Positions 1-7,968 of a stretch of DNA of 64,000 nucleotides are shown one piece after another. The translations under genes and the position numbers were made by a program. This DNA comes from JBDHHQ01 sp039586035 (lineage in GTDB: Bacteria > Gemmatimonadota > Gemmatimonadetes > Longimicrobiales > Gaopeijiaceae). The stretch's first letter is position 1. Every line of letters starts with the position of its first letter. The stretch covers positions 1-64,000 of the forward strand of contig JBDHLD010000015.1 in NCBI GenBank assembly GCA_039586035.1, written 5' to 3'. A model generated the notes under the pieces. It saw only the letters and a list, made by a program, of their open reading frames with translations, was not told where the DNA came from and made no database searches.

Positions 1-87
1 ATCAATCGAGGCAGCGCCAATGATCGGTCCCCCATTTTCCGATCGTAAGGCCGCGCGCGCCAAAGTTCGATGACAGGGAGTAGGGAG

Positions 88-516
88 ATGCGTTGGAGGT
101 TTGTCCAAGCCGCGTTGGCCGGGATGGTATCGATCGCTCTGTTCGGAGGTCTGCTCTACGGGGTGGTCTTCGCGAGCCTCTTCGACACCAACCTGGACGC
201 GGCGACCGACGTCATGAAGAGCCCTCCGGAGCTCCTCTGGGTCGGACTCGCCCACGTCCCGTTCGGAGTGCTCCTGGCGCTGGTCATCTCATGGCGGGGC
301 GCGACGTCGGCGTGGGGTGGGGCCGCAACCGGGGCGACGCTCGGCTTTCTGATGGCCGCGAGCTATGACCTGTCTCAGTACGGCACCACCAACCTCTGGA
401 CCCTGGAGCTCACGCTCATAGAACCGTTCATCACCCTGGTCATGGTCGGTGCGGCCGGGGCGGTGGTGGGGGCGGTGCTGGGAAGAGGGCTCACCGCTGG
501 CTCGGCGGCGGCGTGA
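88..516 (+). CDS. Small four-helix integral membrane protein
   Basis: A protein of 142 residues with four hydrophobic segments (about residues 5-32, 50-70, 75-95 and 107-135), so it should sit in the inner membrane. I recognise no family motif. An ATG at 70 is in frame, but the one at 88 is preferred because an AGGGAG ribosome site lies at 75-80, seven bases before it. It is followed after 16 bases by the MmcQ/YjbR-like gene on the same strand, so the two may be cotranscribed. Function unknown; a permease or scaffold role would be speculation. Confidence 0.75.
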   Translation: MRWRFVQAALAGMVSIALFGGLLYGVVFASLFDTNLDAATDVMKSPPELLWVGLAHVPFGVLLALVISWRGATSAWGGAATGATLGFLMAASYDLSQYGTTNLWTLELTLIEPFITLVMVGAAGAVVGAVLGRGLTAGSAAA

Positions 517-532
517 GGCGGGCCGCGGCGCC

Positions 533-871
533 GTGACTTCACGACTTCCCGAGGCCCGCGAAGTCGAGGCCTGGGGCGCTCCCACGTTTCGGGTGAAGAC
601 GATCTTCGCGACGTACTCAGGTCCTGGAGAATACGGTTCGGACGAACGCCCGAGCGCCTGGATCAAGGCGGACAAGACCAACCAGGAGCTGATGGTCGCG
701 GCTCAGCCGGAGCGGTTCTTCGTCCCTCCTTATGTCGGCCCGCGGGGGTGGGTCGGCGTGTACCTCGACTCCGGAACCGATTGGGATGGACTCGAGCAGC
801 TCCTATGGGACGCCTGGCGCATGAGCGTGCCAAAGAGACTCGCGGCGCAGTACTCGGAGGGCCGCGGGTGA
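533..871 (+). CDS. MmcQ/YjbR-like (DUF419) protein
   Basis: 112 residues from a GTG start. The pattern is that of the MmcQ/YjbR family: an early EAWGAPTFRV stretch, a central FFVPPYVGPRGW stretch, and a C-terminal LLWDAWRMSVPKRL helix. These proteins have a CyaY-like alpha/beta fold and are often called DNA-binding-like, but the biochemical role is not established. An ATG at 449 is in frame but lies inside the preceding gene and gives an unconserved arginine-rich leader, so GTG at 533 is chosen. It begins 16 bases after the membrane-protein gene. Confidence 0.75.
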   Translation: MTSRLPEAREVEAWGAPTFRVKTIFATYSGPGEYGSDERPSAWIKADKTNQELMVAAQPERFFVPPYVGPRGWVGVYLDSGTDWDGLEQLLWDAWRMSVPKRLAAQYSEGRG

Positions 872-1012
872 CCTCGGCTGAAGGGGTCCGCAGAGTGCGC
901 GGATGAACCCGGCCATCGGGTGCGCAGCGGGTGCGGAGTGTCCTTGCGCGGTCGCGGCATACGGCAGGAAGATGCTGCTTGTCCCGCCCCACTGAACCGG
1001 AGCGAGCACGAC

Positions 1013-2476
1013 ATGATCGACTCACTATCACGACGCGATTTCGTCAAGGCGTCCGGCCTCGCACTGGGCAGTACCGCCCTCCCGACCGCGCCGCTGCTGG
1101 CCAGCGGCGCGACCTCGCACGGCCAGGCGTCGCCCCCGCCGGATGCCACCCGCCAGCTCGCGCGCTACGTCGTGAACTCGAGATGGGCAGACATTCCGAA
1201 TGGCGCGCGCTACGAAGCGGTGCGTTCCGTGTTCAACTGGGTCGGTTGCTGCCTGGGCGGCGCGCGCCACGTCACGACCGACCGGGCCATGGCCGCGCTG
1301 GCCGAATTCTCGGGCAAGCCGGAGGCGACCGTGCTCGGCAGGAGCGAGCGCCTCGACATCATGCATGCCGCCCTGCTGAACGGCATCACCTCGCACGTGC
1401 TCGACTACGACGATACCCATCTCGAGACGATCATCCACCCGGCCGGACCGGTCGCCTCGGCGATCCTGGCGCTCGGCGAGCGGCAGAACACGAGCGGCGA
1501 AGACTTCATGCACGCGTTCACGCTGGGCGTCGAAGTCGAGTGTCGCATCGGCAAGGCCGTCTACCCGTCGCACTACGAGCGCGGATTCCACATCACCGGA
1601 ACGGCGGGCGTCTTCGGTGGGGCGGCGGCGGCGGGCAAGCTGCTGGGGCTCGACGAGCAGCAGATGATCTGGGCGCTGGGCATCGCGGCCACGCAGTCAG
1701 CGGGCCTGAAGGAGATGTTCGGCACCATGTGCAAGCCCTTCCATCCGGGGAGTGCGGGCCAGAATGGCCTCAAAGCCGCCCTGCTGGCCTCGAAGGACTA
1801 CACGAGCTCGAATGGCGCCCTGGAGGCGCCGGAAGGCTTCATGTTCACCTACTCGGACGAGCAGGATTTCTCGCAGATCACCGACCGTCTGGGTGGCACG
1901 TTCGAGGTCGTGAAGAACACCTACAAGCCCTTCGCCTGCGGCATCGTCACCCATCCCATCATCGATGGCTGCATCCAGCTCCGGGACGAGCACGATCTGA
2001 GGCCCGAGCAGATCTCGCGAGTGTCGCTCCGTGTCAACCCGCTCGTCATCAAGCTGACTGGCAAGACGACGCCCCAGACCGGGCTGGAGGCCAAGTTCAG
2101 CATCTTCTACATCAGCGCGGCTGCGCTCATCGACGGCGTGGCTGGTCCCAACCAGTTCACGGACGCGGCGGTCCGAGACCCGCAGGCGATCGCCCTCAGG
2201 GACCGGGTCGAGGCGACGGTCGACGAGAACGTCAGCGAAGAGGAAGCCTTCGTGAGCGTCCTTCTCGACGATGGCACGGTGCTCGAAAAGCACATCGAGC
2301 ACGCCATCGGCAGCATCGAGCGGCCGCTGACCAAAGAGCACCTGGAGCGGAAGTTCGCCGATCAGGCGAGCACGGCGCTGCCGATGTCCCAGATCCACGA
2401 CGTGATGGCGATCTGCTGGGAGATCGAATCGCTCGACGACGTGAGCGCAATCGCGAGGGCGACCGTACCGGCCTAG
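1013..2476 (+). CDS. MmgE/PrpD family protein with Tat signal
   Basis: 487 residues. The core matches the MmgE/PrpD fold (2-methylcitrate dehydratase, cis-aconitate decarboxylase and relatives): a helical first half with HVLDYDDTHLETIIHPAG, the active-site-region GTAGVFGGAAAAGKLLGL segment, and KPFHPGSAGQNG near residue 245. The N-terminus is a twin-arginine signal (SRRDFVKASG at residues 6-15, then a hydrophobic stretch). Export is unusual, because characterised PrpD-like enzymes are cytoplasmic. ATG 1013 follows a GGAG at 999-1002 and starts exactly at the Tat peptide; upstream in-frame codons give junk. The substrate cannot be read from the sequence. Confidence 0.85.
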   Translation: MIDSLSRRDFVKASGLALGSTALPTAPLLASGATSHGQASPPPDATRQLARYVVNSRWADIPNGARYEAVRSVFNWVGCCLGGARHVTTDRAMAALAEFSGKPEATVLGRSERLDIMHAALLNGITSHVLDYDDTHLETIIHPAGPVASAILALGERQNTSGEDFMHAFTLGVEVECRIGKAVYPSHYERGFHITGTAGVFGGAAAAGKLLGLDEQQMIWALGIAATQSAGLKEMFGTMCKPFHPGSAGQNGLKAALLASKDYTSSNGALEAPEGFMFTYSDEQDFSQITDRLGGTFEVVKNTYKPFACGIVTHPIIDGCIQLRDEHDLRPEQISRVSLRVNPLVIKLTGKTTPQTGLEAKFSIFYISAAALIDGVAGPNQFTDAAVRDPQAIALRDRVEATVDENVSEEEAFVSVLLDDGTVLEKHIEHAIGSIERPLTKEHLERKFADQASTALPMSQIHDVMAICWEIESLDDVSAIARATVPA

Positions 2477-2513
2477 GCTGACGCTCGGCTTCCCGGCGGC
2501 GCGGATAGGTCCG

Positions 2514-2849
2514 TCAACCCTCCATCGCCTCGAGCCGGCTTTCGAACCGACGGAGCGCGCCGCGCCACTCGGCGCGGAAGTCCGCTGCTTCGCGCTCGGA
2601 TTGATCCAGCCTACGCACCACCCGGTTCAATCCGTCCTCGACGCCGGGCAACCTCCCCTCGAGGCGGTCGAATCTGGCTGAGTGCTCCTCGTACACCCGA
2701 CCGATCATTTCGTAGTTGCGGTTGATCGCCTCGTGATTGCGGTTGATCGCCTCGTGATTGCGGTCGATCGCTATGTCGAGATTCCGGTCGATTACCGCGG
2801 AATTCCGGAGAATCAGCGATCTCAGCTCGGCGAATTGGTCGTTCGTCAC
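2514..2849 (-). CDS. Small coiled-coil protein with heptad repeats
   Basis: 111 residues, highly charged, with no membrane segment or signal peptide. Residues about 27-60 contain near-identical seven-residue units (NHEAINR twice, flanked by related NLDIAIDR and NYEMIGR), followed by a further helix with regular leucine/phenylalanine spacing. It should form a long parallel coiled coil. The units come from a 21-bp DNA tandem repeat. No family recognised; a role in oligomerisation or as a structural spacer is only inference. It lies convergent to the PrpD-like gene, upstream of cysM on the opposite side of a 150-base gap. Confidence 0.65.
   Translation of the reverse strand: MTNDQFAELRSLILRNSAVIDRNLDIAIDRNHEAINRNHEAINRNYEMIGRVYEEHSARFDRLEGRLPGVEDGLNRVVRRLDQSEREAADFRAEWRGALRRFESRLEAMEG
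2719..2760. repeat. 21-bp tandem repeat, two perfect copies
   Basis: The unit at 2719-2739 is repeated exactly at 2740-2760, with a degraded third copy at 2761-2781. The period of 21 bp keeps the reading frame and adds exactly one coiled-coil heptad per copy, so copy-number change would lengthen or shorten the coil without breaking the gene. Confidence 0.85.
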
Positions 2850-2999
2850 GGGGCGGTGGGCGTGGGTGGTGTGAGCGGACCAGGAATCTAGAGCGTAATA
2901 AGATGCGTCGACATGGTCCTTTGGGACGTCCTCTCACCTCAGAGGCGCCGAGGGTCCATGGGCTGGGGCAGATTCCACGCGGCCGTGCCGGTGGGGGTG

Positions 3000-3932
3000 T
3001 CACCCCCCATAAAGATCCGAGCTCAGGTACCGGTCGCCCCGGTCGCAAAGGATGCACACGAGGAGGCCGTCGCCGTCCAGCGTCTGCGCCAACTGCACCG
3101 CGGCGTGGGTGGCGCCGCCGCTGCTCATCCCTGCGAAGATGCCGCACTCCCTGGCCAGCCGGCGCGCCATGGCTGACGCCTGATCCGCGCTCACGTAAAG
3201 GATCTCGTCGACCCGAGCCGGATCGTAGATCTTGGGAAGGAACTCCTCGGACCACTTGCGGATCCCCGGAATCCGGGATCCTTCCTCCGGCTGGACGCCC
3301 ACGATGCGCACGCTCGCATCCTGCTCCTTCAGGAACATGGACGTGCCCATGATCGTGCCCGTGGTCCCCATGCTGGAGACGAAGTGGGTGATGCGCCCCT
3401 CCGTGTCGCGCCAGATTTCGGGGCCCGTGCCCCTGTAGTGCGCGCGGAAGTTGTCCGGGTTGTCGAACTGGTTCACCATGAAGAGGCCGTCTTCCGCGGC
3501 CATCTGCTCGGCGAGCTCCCTGGAATGCTCGATGGTCTTGTCCGGATCCGTCAGGACGACGTGGGCGCCGTAGGCCCGCATGCTGTCCACGCGCTCCTTG
3601 GTGGCGGTGGCCGGCATCAGCAGCGTGATATCGATGCCGAGCGACGCGCACACCATGGCCAGGGCGATCCCCGTGTTGCCGCTCGTCGCCTCGATCAGGC
3701 GTGAGTCCCGGTCGATGTCCCGCCGCTCGAGCGCCTGGGCGATCATGTTGTAGGCCGGTCGGTCCTTCACGCTGCCCGCCGGGTTGTTGCCCTCCAGCTT
3801 GCCGTAGAGCTCCACCCCCCCGGGGATCTCCGGCAGCTGTATGCGAATCAGGGGTGTGTTCCCGATCAGCTCCCCGTTGTGCTCCGCGATCCTGGTCACG
3901 AGTTGATCTGCTCCCGCTGCTTTGTCGGTCAC
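3000..3932 (-). CDS. cysM: Cysteine synthase (O-acetylserine sulfhydrylase, CysM/CysK family)
   Basis: 310 residues. A PLP enzyme that makes cysteine from O-acetylserine and sulfide (or thiosulfate for CysM). Visible motifs: the PLP lysine in NPAGSVKDRPAYN, the substrate loop ATSGNTGIALAM, the phosphate-binding glycine stretch SSMGTTGTIMG, and the C-terminal GIFAGMSSGGATHAA. RYLSSDLYGG at the C-terminus resembles CysM/CBS-type enzymes more than classic CysK, but the CysM label is a similarity call. The start is GTG 3932, which overlaps the cysE stop codon by four bases (GTGA); a longer in-frame reading would run inside cysE. Confidence 0.9.
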   Translation of the reverse strand: MTDKAAGADQLVTRIAEHNGELIGNTPLIRIQLPEIPGGVELYGKLEGNNPAGSVKDRPAYNMIAQALERRDIDRDSRLIEATSGNTGIALAMVCASLGIDITLLMPATATKERVDSMRAYGAHVVLTDPDKTIEHSRELAEQMAAEDGLFMVNQFDNPDNFRAHYRGTGPEIWRDTEGRITHFVSSMGTTGTIMGTSMFLKEQDASVRIVGVQPEEGSRIPGIRKWSEEFLPKIYDPARVDEILYVSADQASAMARRLARECGIFAGMSSGGATHAAVQLAQTLDGDGLLVCILCDRGDRYLSSDLYGG

Positions 3933-4735
3933 GAGACCGTCGTCTCCTGGCTGGCCTTCTGTGAGTAGTAGACCTTCGAGTTGGGTGGAACGCTGGCGGT
4001 GATCCACACGTTGCCGCCGATCACGCTGTTTTGTCCGATGACCGTTTTGCCGCCGAGTATCGTGGCCTCGGCGTAGATCACCACTCCGTCCTCGATGGTC
4101 GGGTGCCGCTTCTTCTTCGCCATCGCCTTGCTCACGCTCAGCGCGCCCAGCGTCACGCCCTGGTAGAGCTTCACGTCGTCCCCGATTTCCGTGGTCTCAC
4201 CGACCACGATGCCAGTCCCGTGATCAATGCAGAATCGGCGACCGATGCGGGCGCCCGGGTGAATGTCGATACCCGTCCGGGAGTGGGCGTGTTCGGTCAG
4301 AATGCGCGGCAGGTAGGGCACGCCCAGCTCCCCGATCAGGTGTGCGATCCGGTACACGGCAATGGCGTAGAAGCCCGGGTAGGTGCGGATCACTTCTTTG
4401 GTGTCCACCGCCGCCGGATCCCCCTCCAGGATCGCGACACCGTCCTCGACGCAGAGGTCGTATACGGACTCCAGCCGCGCGAAGAACTGCTGGCAGATGC
4501 CCCCGACCCGCGTGTTGCTGCACGCGTGCGTCTTGTACAACAGGCCCTCGAACTCCAGCCGCAGCAGACGAAGGTGGGTCTCGATCGCGTCGACGGAGGA
4601 CAGCCGCTCGTCACTGAGCTCCGGAAACAGCACCTGCAGCAGCCGGTCGATGAAGCGTTCGGCTTCTCCCGCGCCCGGTAGGGTCTTCGGCAGCTGGTGC
4701 GCCTCATGCAGCTTGTTCAAGAGGGACGTGTTCAT
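3929..4735 (-). CDS. cysE: Serine O-acetyltransferase
   Basis: 268 residues, close to the usual SAT length (E. coli 273). It acetylates serine with acetyl-CoA, the committed step of cysteine synthesis, and supplies the neighbouring cysteine synthase. A helical N-terminal half is followed by a left-handed beta-helix of hexapeptide repeats (GIDIHPGARIG onward). The catalytic His is in CIDHGTGIVVGET. The variant with an AKKKRHPTIEDGVVIYA loop resembles the EpsC-type SATs. ATG 4735 is chosen because the MNTSLLNKLHEAH start fits and the in-frame extension upstream is unconserved. It is divergent from the kinase gene across 238 bases. Confidence 0.9.
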   Translation of the reverse strand: MNTSLLNKLHEAHQLPKTLPGAGEAERFIDRLLQVLFPELSDERLSSVDAIETHLRLLRLEFEGLLYKTHACSNTRVGGICQQFFARLESVYDLCVEDGVAILEGDPAAVDTKEVIRTYPGFYAIAVYRIAHLIGELGVPYLPRILTEHAHSRTGIDIHPGARIGRRFCIDHGTGIVVGETTEIGDDVKLYQGVTLGALSVSKAMAKKKRHPTIEDGVVIYAEATILGGKTVIGQNSVIGGNVWITASVPPNSKVYYSQKASQETTVS

Positions 4736-4973
4736 GGTGTCAGGATCTGAAGGTGAGGACTGACAATCTACACGGAGTCGATACCCCCATGGCCGCGTTC
4801 GGTTTGGCGGCCCCAGCTCGACGTGACGACCGTAGGACGAGCCGCGTCTGATGGCCGTGGGCGCACCGATGGATCGGATTCCCGGGTGAGTCGACGAGGA
4901 GACCCACGGCCCCTGTCTTGCACAGAAGCCCCCGACAGCCAATGCTCTGGGATCCCCCCATGGAGAGCCAGTA
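4736..4973. promoter_or_regulatory. Divergent intergenic region, cysE and kinase gene
   Basis: 238 bases between two outward-reading genes, so promoters for both must lie here. The only element I can place with confidence is the kinase ribosome site GGAGAG at 4962-4967. I do not see a clear palindromic operator. Confidence 0.4.
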
Positions 4974-7691
4974 ATGTCCGACATCATCGAGCGGCTGAAC
5001 GCCGCCCTGCAGGGCCGCTACGAGATCGAGAAGAAGCTGGGCGAGGGCGGCATGGCCACCGTCTACCTCGCGCAGGACGTGAAGCACAGCCGGAAGGTCG
5101 CGCTCAAGGTCCTCAAACCCGAGCTCGCCGCGGTCGTCGGCGCCGATCGGTTTCTGACCGAGATCGAGACGACGGCGAACCTCCAGCACCCGCACATCCT
5201 GCCGCTCTTCGACTCGGGCGAGGCCGACAGCTTCCTCTTCTACGTCATGCCCTACGTGGATGGAGAGACGCTCCGCGACCGACTGGACCGAGAGCGCCAG
5301 CTTCCGGTGCACGAGGCCGTGGCCGTCGCTGTCTCGCTGGCCGGGGCCCTCGACCACGCGCACCGCAAGGGCATCATCCACCGAGACATCAAACCGGCGA
5401 ACATCCTGCTCCAGGACGGCCAGCCGGTCATCGCGGACTTCGGTATCGCGCTGGCGGTGGGCTCCGCCGGAGGCGCACGCCTCACCGAGACCGGTCTCAG
5501 CGTGGGCACGCCCTACTACATGAGCCCGGAACAGGCCACGGGCGACCAGCACGTGGGTCCCCAGAGCGACATCTATGCGCTCACCTGCGTGCTCTACGAG
5601 ATGCTCGTCGGCGAGCCGCCGTTTCCGGGACAGACGGCGCAGGCCGTGCTCGGTCGTATCATCTCGGGCGAGTACGCGCCGGTCACCCGCCACCGCGCCT
5701 CCGTCGCGCCAAACGTCGACGCCGCTGTGCGAAAGGGGCTCGAGAAGATCTCGGCCGATCGCTTCGCGACCGCTGACGAGTTCTCCAAGGCGCTGCAGGA
5801 CCCGGGCTTCCGGCATGGAGGCGTTGCGGAGGAGGTCGTGGCGGAGGGACCGTGGAAGGCTCTCGCCATCGGCGCCGCGGTCGTGACGGCGATCTTCGCC
5901 GGAGTGGCGGCGTGGGCGGTGGCGTCCCGTGGAGGTGACCTGCCCGTCACGCGGTACGGCGTCGTGCTTCCCGAGGGCCATGACCCGGCGCGCTCGTACG
6001 GCGCGAACGTCGCCATCTCGCCGGACGGCGCGACGATCGTGTACGTCGGGCCGTCCGAGGAGGCAGGCGTCGCCCAGATGTTGTGGGTCCGCGCCCGCGA
6101 CCAGCTGGAGCCCGTACCGTTGAACGGCACCGACGGGGCGCTCAATCCGGTGTTCTCACCGGACGGCTCTCAGGTGGCCTTTCATACTGCGGCACCGAAC
6201 GAGATCAAGGTCGTGTCGCTCACCGGCGCCCCCCCGCTGACGGTCGCGACGGAGGGTGTGGAGGTCAACTCGCTGTCCTGGGGTGATGACGGCTTTCTCT
6301 ATACCGACCGTTCACAAGCCGAAGGAGGCGGGATCGCGCGGGTCCCGGAGACCGGAGGACAGCTCGTGGCGGTCACGCAGCCGGACACGGTGACCCGTGA
6401 AGTCTTCCACGCCTGGCAGGAGGTGCTTCCCGGGGGCAGGAAGATGCTCGCGACGATCGGGTACGAACCGCCTTCGGACCTGGACGCCTACCGGATCGCG
6501 CTCTTCGATCTCGAAACGGGAGAGAAGCAGGTCATCGCGGCCGCCGCGATGGCGCGGTACTCGCCCACGGGGCACCTGGTGTACGTGACGCCCGACGGGC
6601 AGCTGCTGGCCGCCCGATTCAATGCCGGCGACGGGGAGCTCGGCCCACCCGCCGTGCTCACCGATGGGGTCGCGGTCGGGCAGTTCGGCTCGGCGGACTT
6701 CGCCATCGGCGATGACGGCACGCTCCTCTACGTGGCGGGCTCGCTCACGTCGGCGCTGGGCCGCGCCGTATGGGTGGACCGTGCCGGTAACGTCACCCCG
6801 GTCGATTCCACGTGGCAGTTCGACCCCGGCATGCCGGAGGCGGCGCTCGTCCTCTCGCCGGATGGCACCCGACTGGCGGCCAAGGTCAGCACGGACGCCG
6901 GGGAGGACATCTGGGTCAAGGAGCTGCCCGACGGCCCGCTTTCGCGGCTCACGTTCGATGACGGGATCGACCGCCGTCCGCGCTGGTCGGCTGACGGGGA
7001 ACGCGTCTTCTACACTTCCGATCGCGACGGAACGGGTGGCAGCCACTACGATCTCTGGGTGCAGCCGGCCGACGGCACGGGAACTCCGGAGAAGCTCTTG
7101 GACCTGGAAGCGTCGATTCTCGAGGCACGATTGACACCGGATGAATCCATCTGGGTGCTGCGCCTCGGAGGGCTCAGTGGCGCTGTCGGAGTCCGGGACC
7201 TGGTGGGACTGCGCGTCGGGGAGACCGAGACCTTTCCCGTGGCGACGGAGTCGTACGATGAGAAAGCCGTCGCGCTGTCTCCCAGCGGGCGATGGGTCGC
7301 CTATGAATCGACGGAAACCGGCAGGGACGAAGTATACGTGCGCCCCTTCCCCGATGCCGAAGAAGGAAAATGGCAGATTTCTACGTCGGGCGGGATCAAC
7401 CCGAAGTGGGCACACAGTGAAGAGGAGATCTTCTTCGTCGACGGCGACGGCAATCTAGTCGCGGCTCAGGTCCAGACCGAGCCGCGCTTCGCCGTCGGGC
7501 AGCGACGAACCCTGTTCTCGATGAACGAGCGCTTCCTCGACGGCGCGCCGAACTACGCGAGTTGGGACGTGGGGCCGGACGACCAGCGCTTCATGATGCT
7601 TCAGATCGGCGGTGACAGCGACGAGGACGTGAGTGAGCTCATCGTGGTCCAGAACTTCTTCAAAGTGCTGGAGGAGCGGGTAGGCCGCTGA
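4974..7691 (+). CDS. Membrane Ser/Thr protein kinase with extracytoplasmic TolB/PD40 beta-propeller
   Basis: 905 residues. Residues about 16-280 are a Hanks-type kinase: glycine loop GEGGMATVYLA (23-33), ATP lysine K45, catalytic HRDIKPAN with D138, DFG at 155-157, and a SPEQA activation-segment end. One transmembrane helix follows (about 294-317). The rest (about 325-900) is a beta-propeller with repeated blades of the ISPDG, FSPDGSQVAF, WSADGERVFY type. The architecture suggests that a ligand seen by the exported propeller controls a cytoplasmic kinase; the ligand is unknown. ATG 4974 has a GGAGAG ribosome site six bases upstream. Kinases of this layout are numerous in Gemmatimonadota and Acidobacteriota. 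Confidence 0.9.
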   Translation: MSDIIERLNAALQGRYEIEKKLGEGGMATVYLAQDVKHSRKVALKVLKPELAAVVGADRFLTEIETTANLQHPHILPLFDSGEADSFLFYVMPYVDGETLRDRLDRERQLPVHEAVAVAVSLAGALDHAHRKGIIHRDIKPANILLQDGQPVIADFGIALAVGSAGGARLTETGLSVGTPYYMSPEQATGDQHVGPQSDIYALTCVLYEMLVGEPPFPGQTAQAVLGRIISGEYAPVTRHRASVAPNVDAAVRKGLEKISADRFATADEFSKALQDPGFRHGGVAEEVVAEGPWKALAIGAAVVTAIFAGVAAWAVASRGGDLPVTRYGVVLPEGHDPARSYGANVAISPDGATIVYVGPSEEAGVAQMLWVRARDQLEPVPLNGTDGALNPVFSPDGSQVAFHTAAPNEIKVVSLTGAPPLTVATEGVEVNSLSWGDDGFLYTDRSQAEGGGIARVPETGGQLVAVTQPDTVTREVFHAWQEVLPGGRKMLATIGYEPPSDLDAYRIALFDLETGEKQVIAAAAMARYSPTGHLVYVTPDGQLLAARFNAGDGELGPPAVLTDGVAVGQFGSADFAIGDDGTLLYVAGSLTSALGRAVWVDRAGNVTPVDSTWQFDPGMPEAALVLSPDGTRLAAKVSTDAGEDIWVKELPDGPLSRLTFDDGIDRRPRWSADGERVFYTSDRDGTGGSHYDLWVQPADGTGTPEKLLDLEASILEARLTPDESIWVLRLGGLSGAVGVRDLVGLRVGETETFPVATESYDEKAVALSPSGRWVAYESTETGRDEVYVRPFPDAEEGKWQISTSGGINPKWAHSEEEIFFVDGDGNLVAAQVQTEPRFAVGQRRTLFSMNERFLDGAPNYASWDVGPDDQRFMMLQIGGDSDEDVSELIVVQNFFKVLEERVGR

Positions 7692-7968
7692 GGGGGTCCT
7701 CCCGGTGAACAAGGCCCGTTCGAGTGTGACCCTGACGCAAGGCACCTGGCCGACCTCACCTCCTTCCGCGCATCAAGACAGCCCCGTGCCAAGACGGGAC
7801 CTGAAGGCAGGGGTTCCAGAGACTCGCGATTCGCCCCCCATGGCCCCCTCGCGCCCCGACCTACGTTGCTAAACAAGGGCGGGTGATTCACTCTGGAGTC
7901 CTCCCCGCCTCCGCACTCCAGATGGACCGACTCGACGGACCGACAGATCCAACCTCGGAGGTGTCGCA

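Noticed and set aside
4740..5981. Open frame of 413 codons on the minus strand opposite the kinase
   Set aside because: The kinase catalytic motifs are all in the sense frame.
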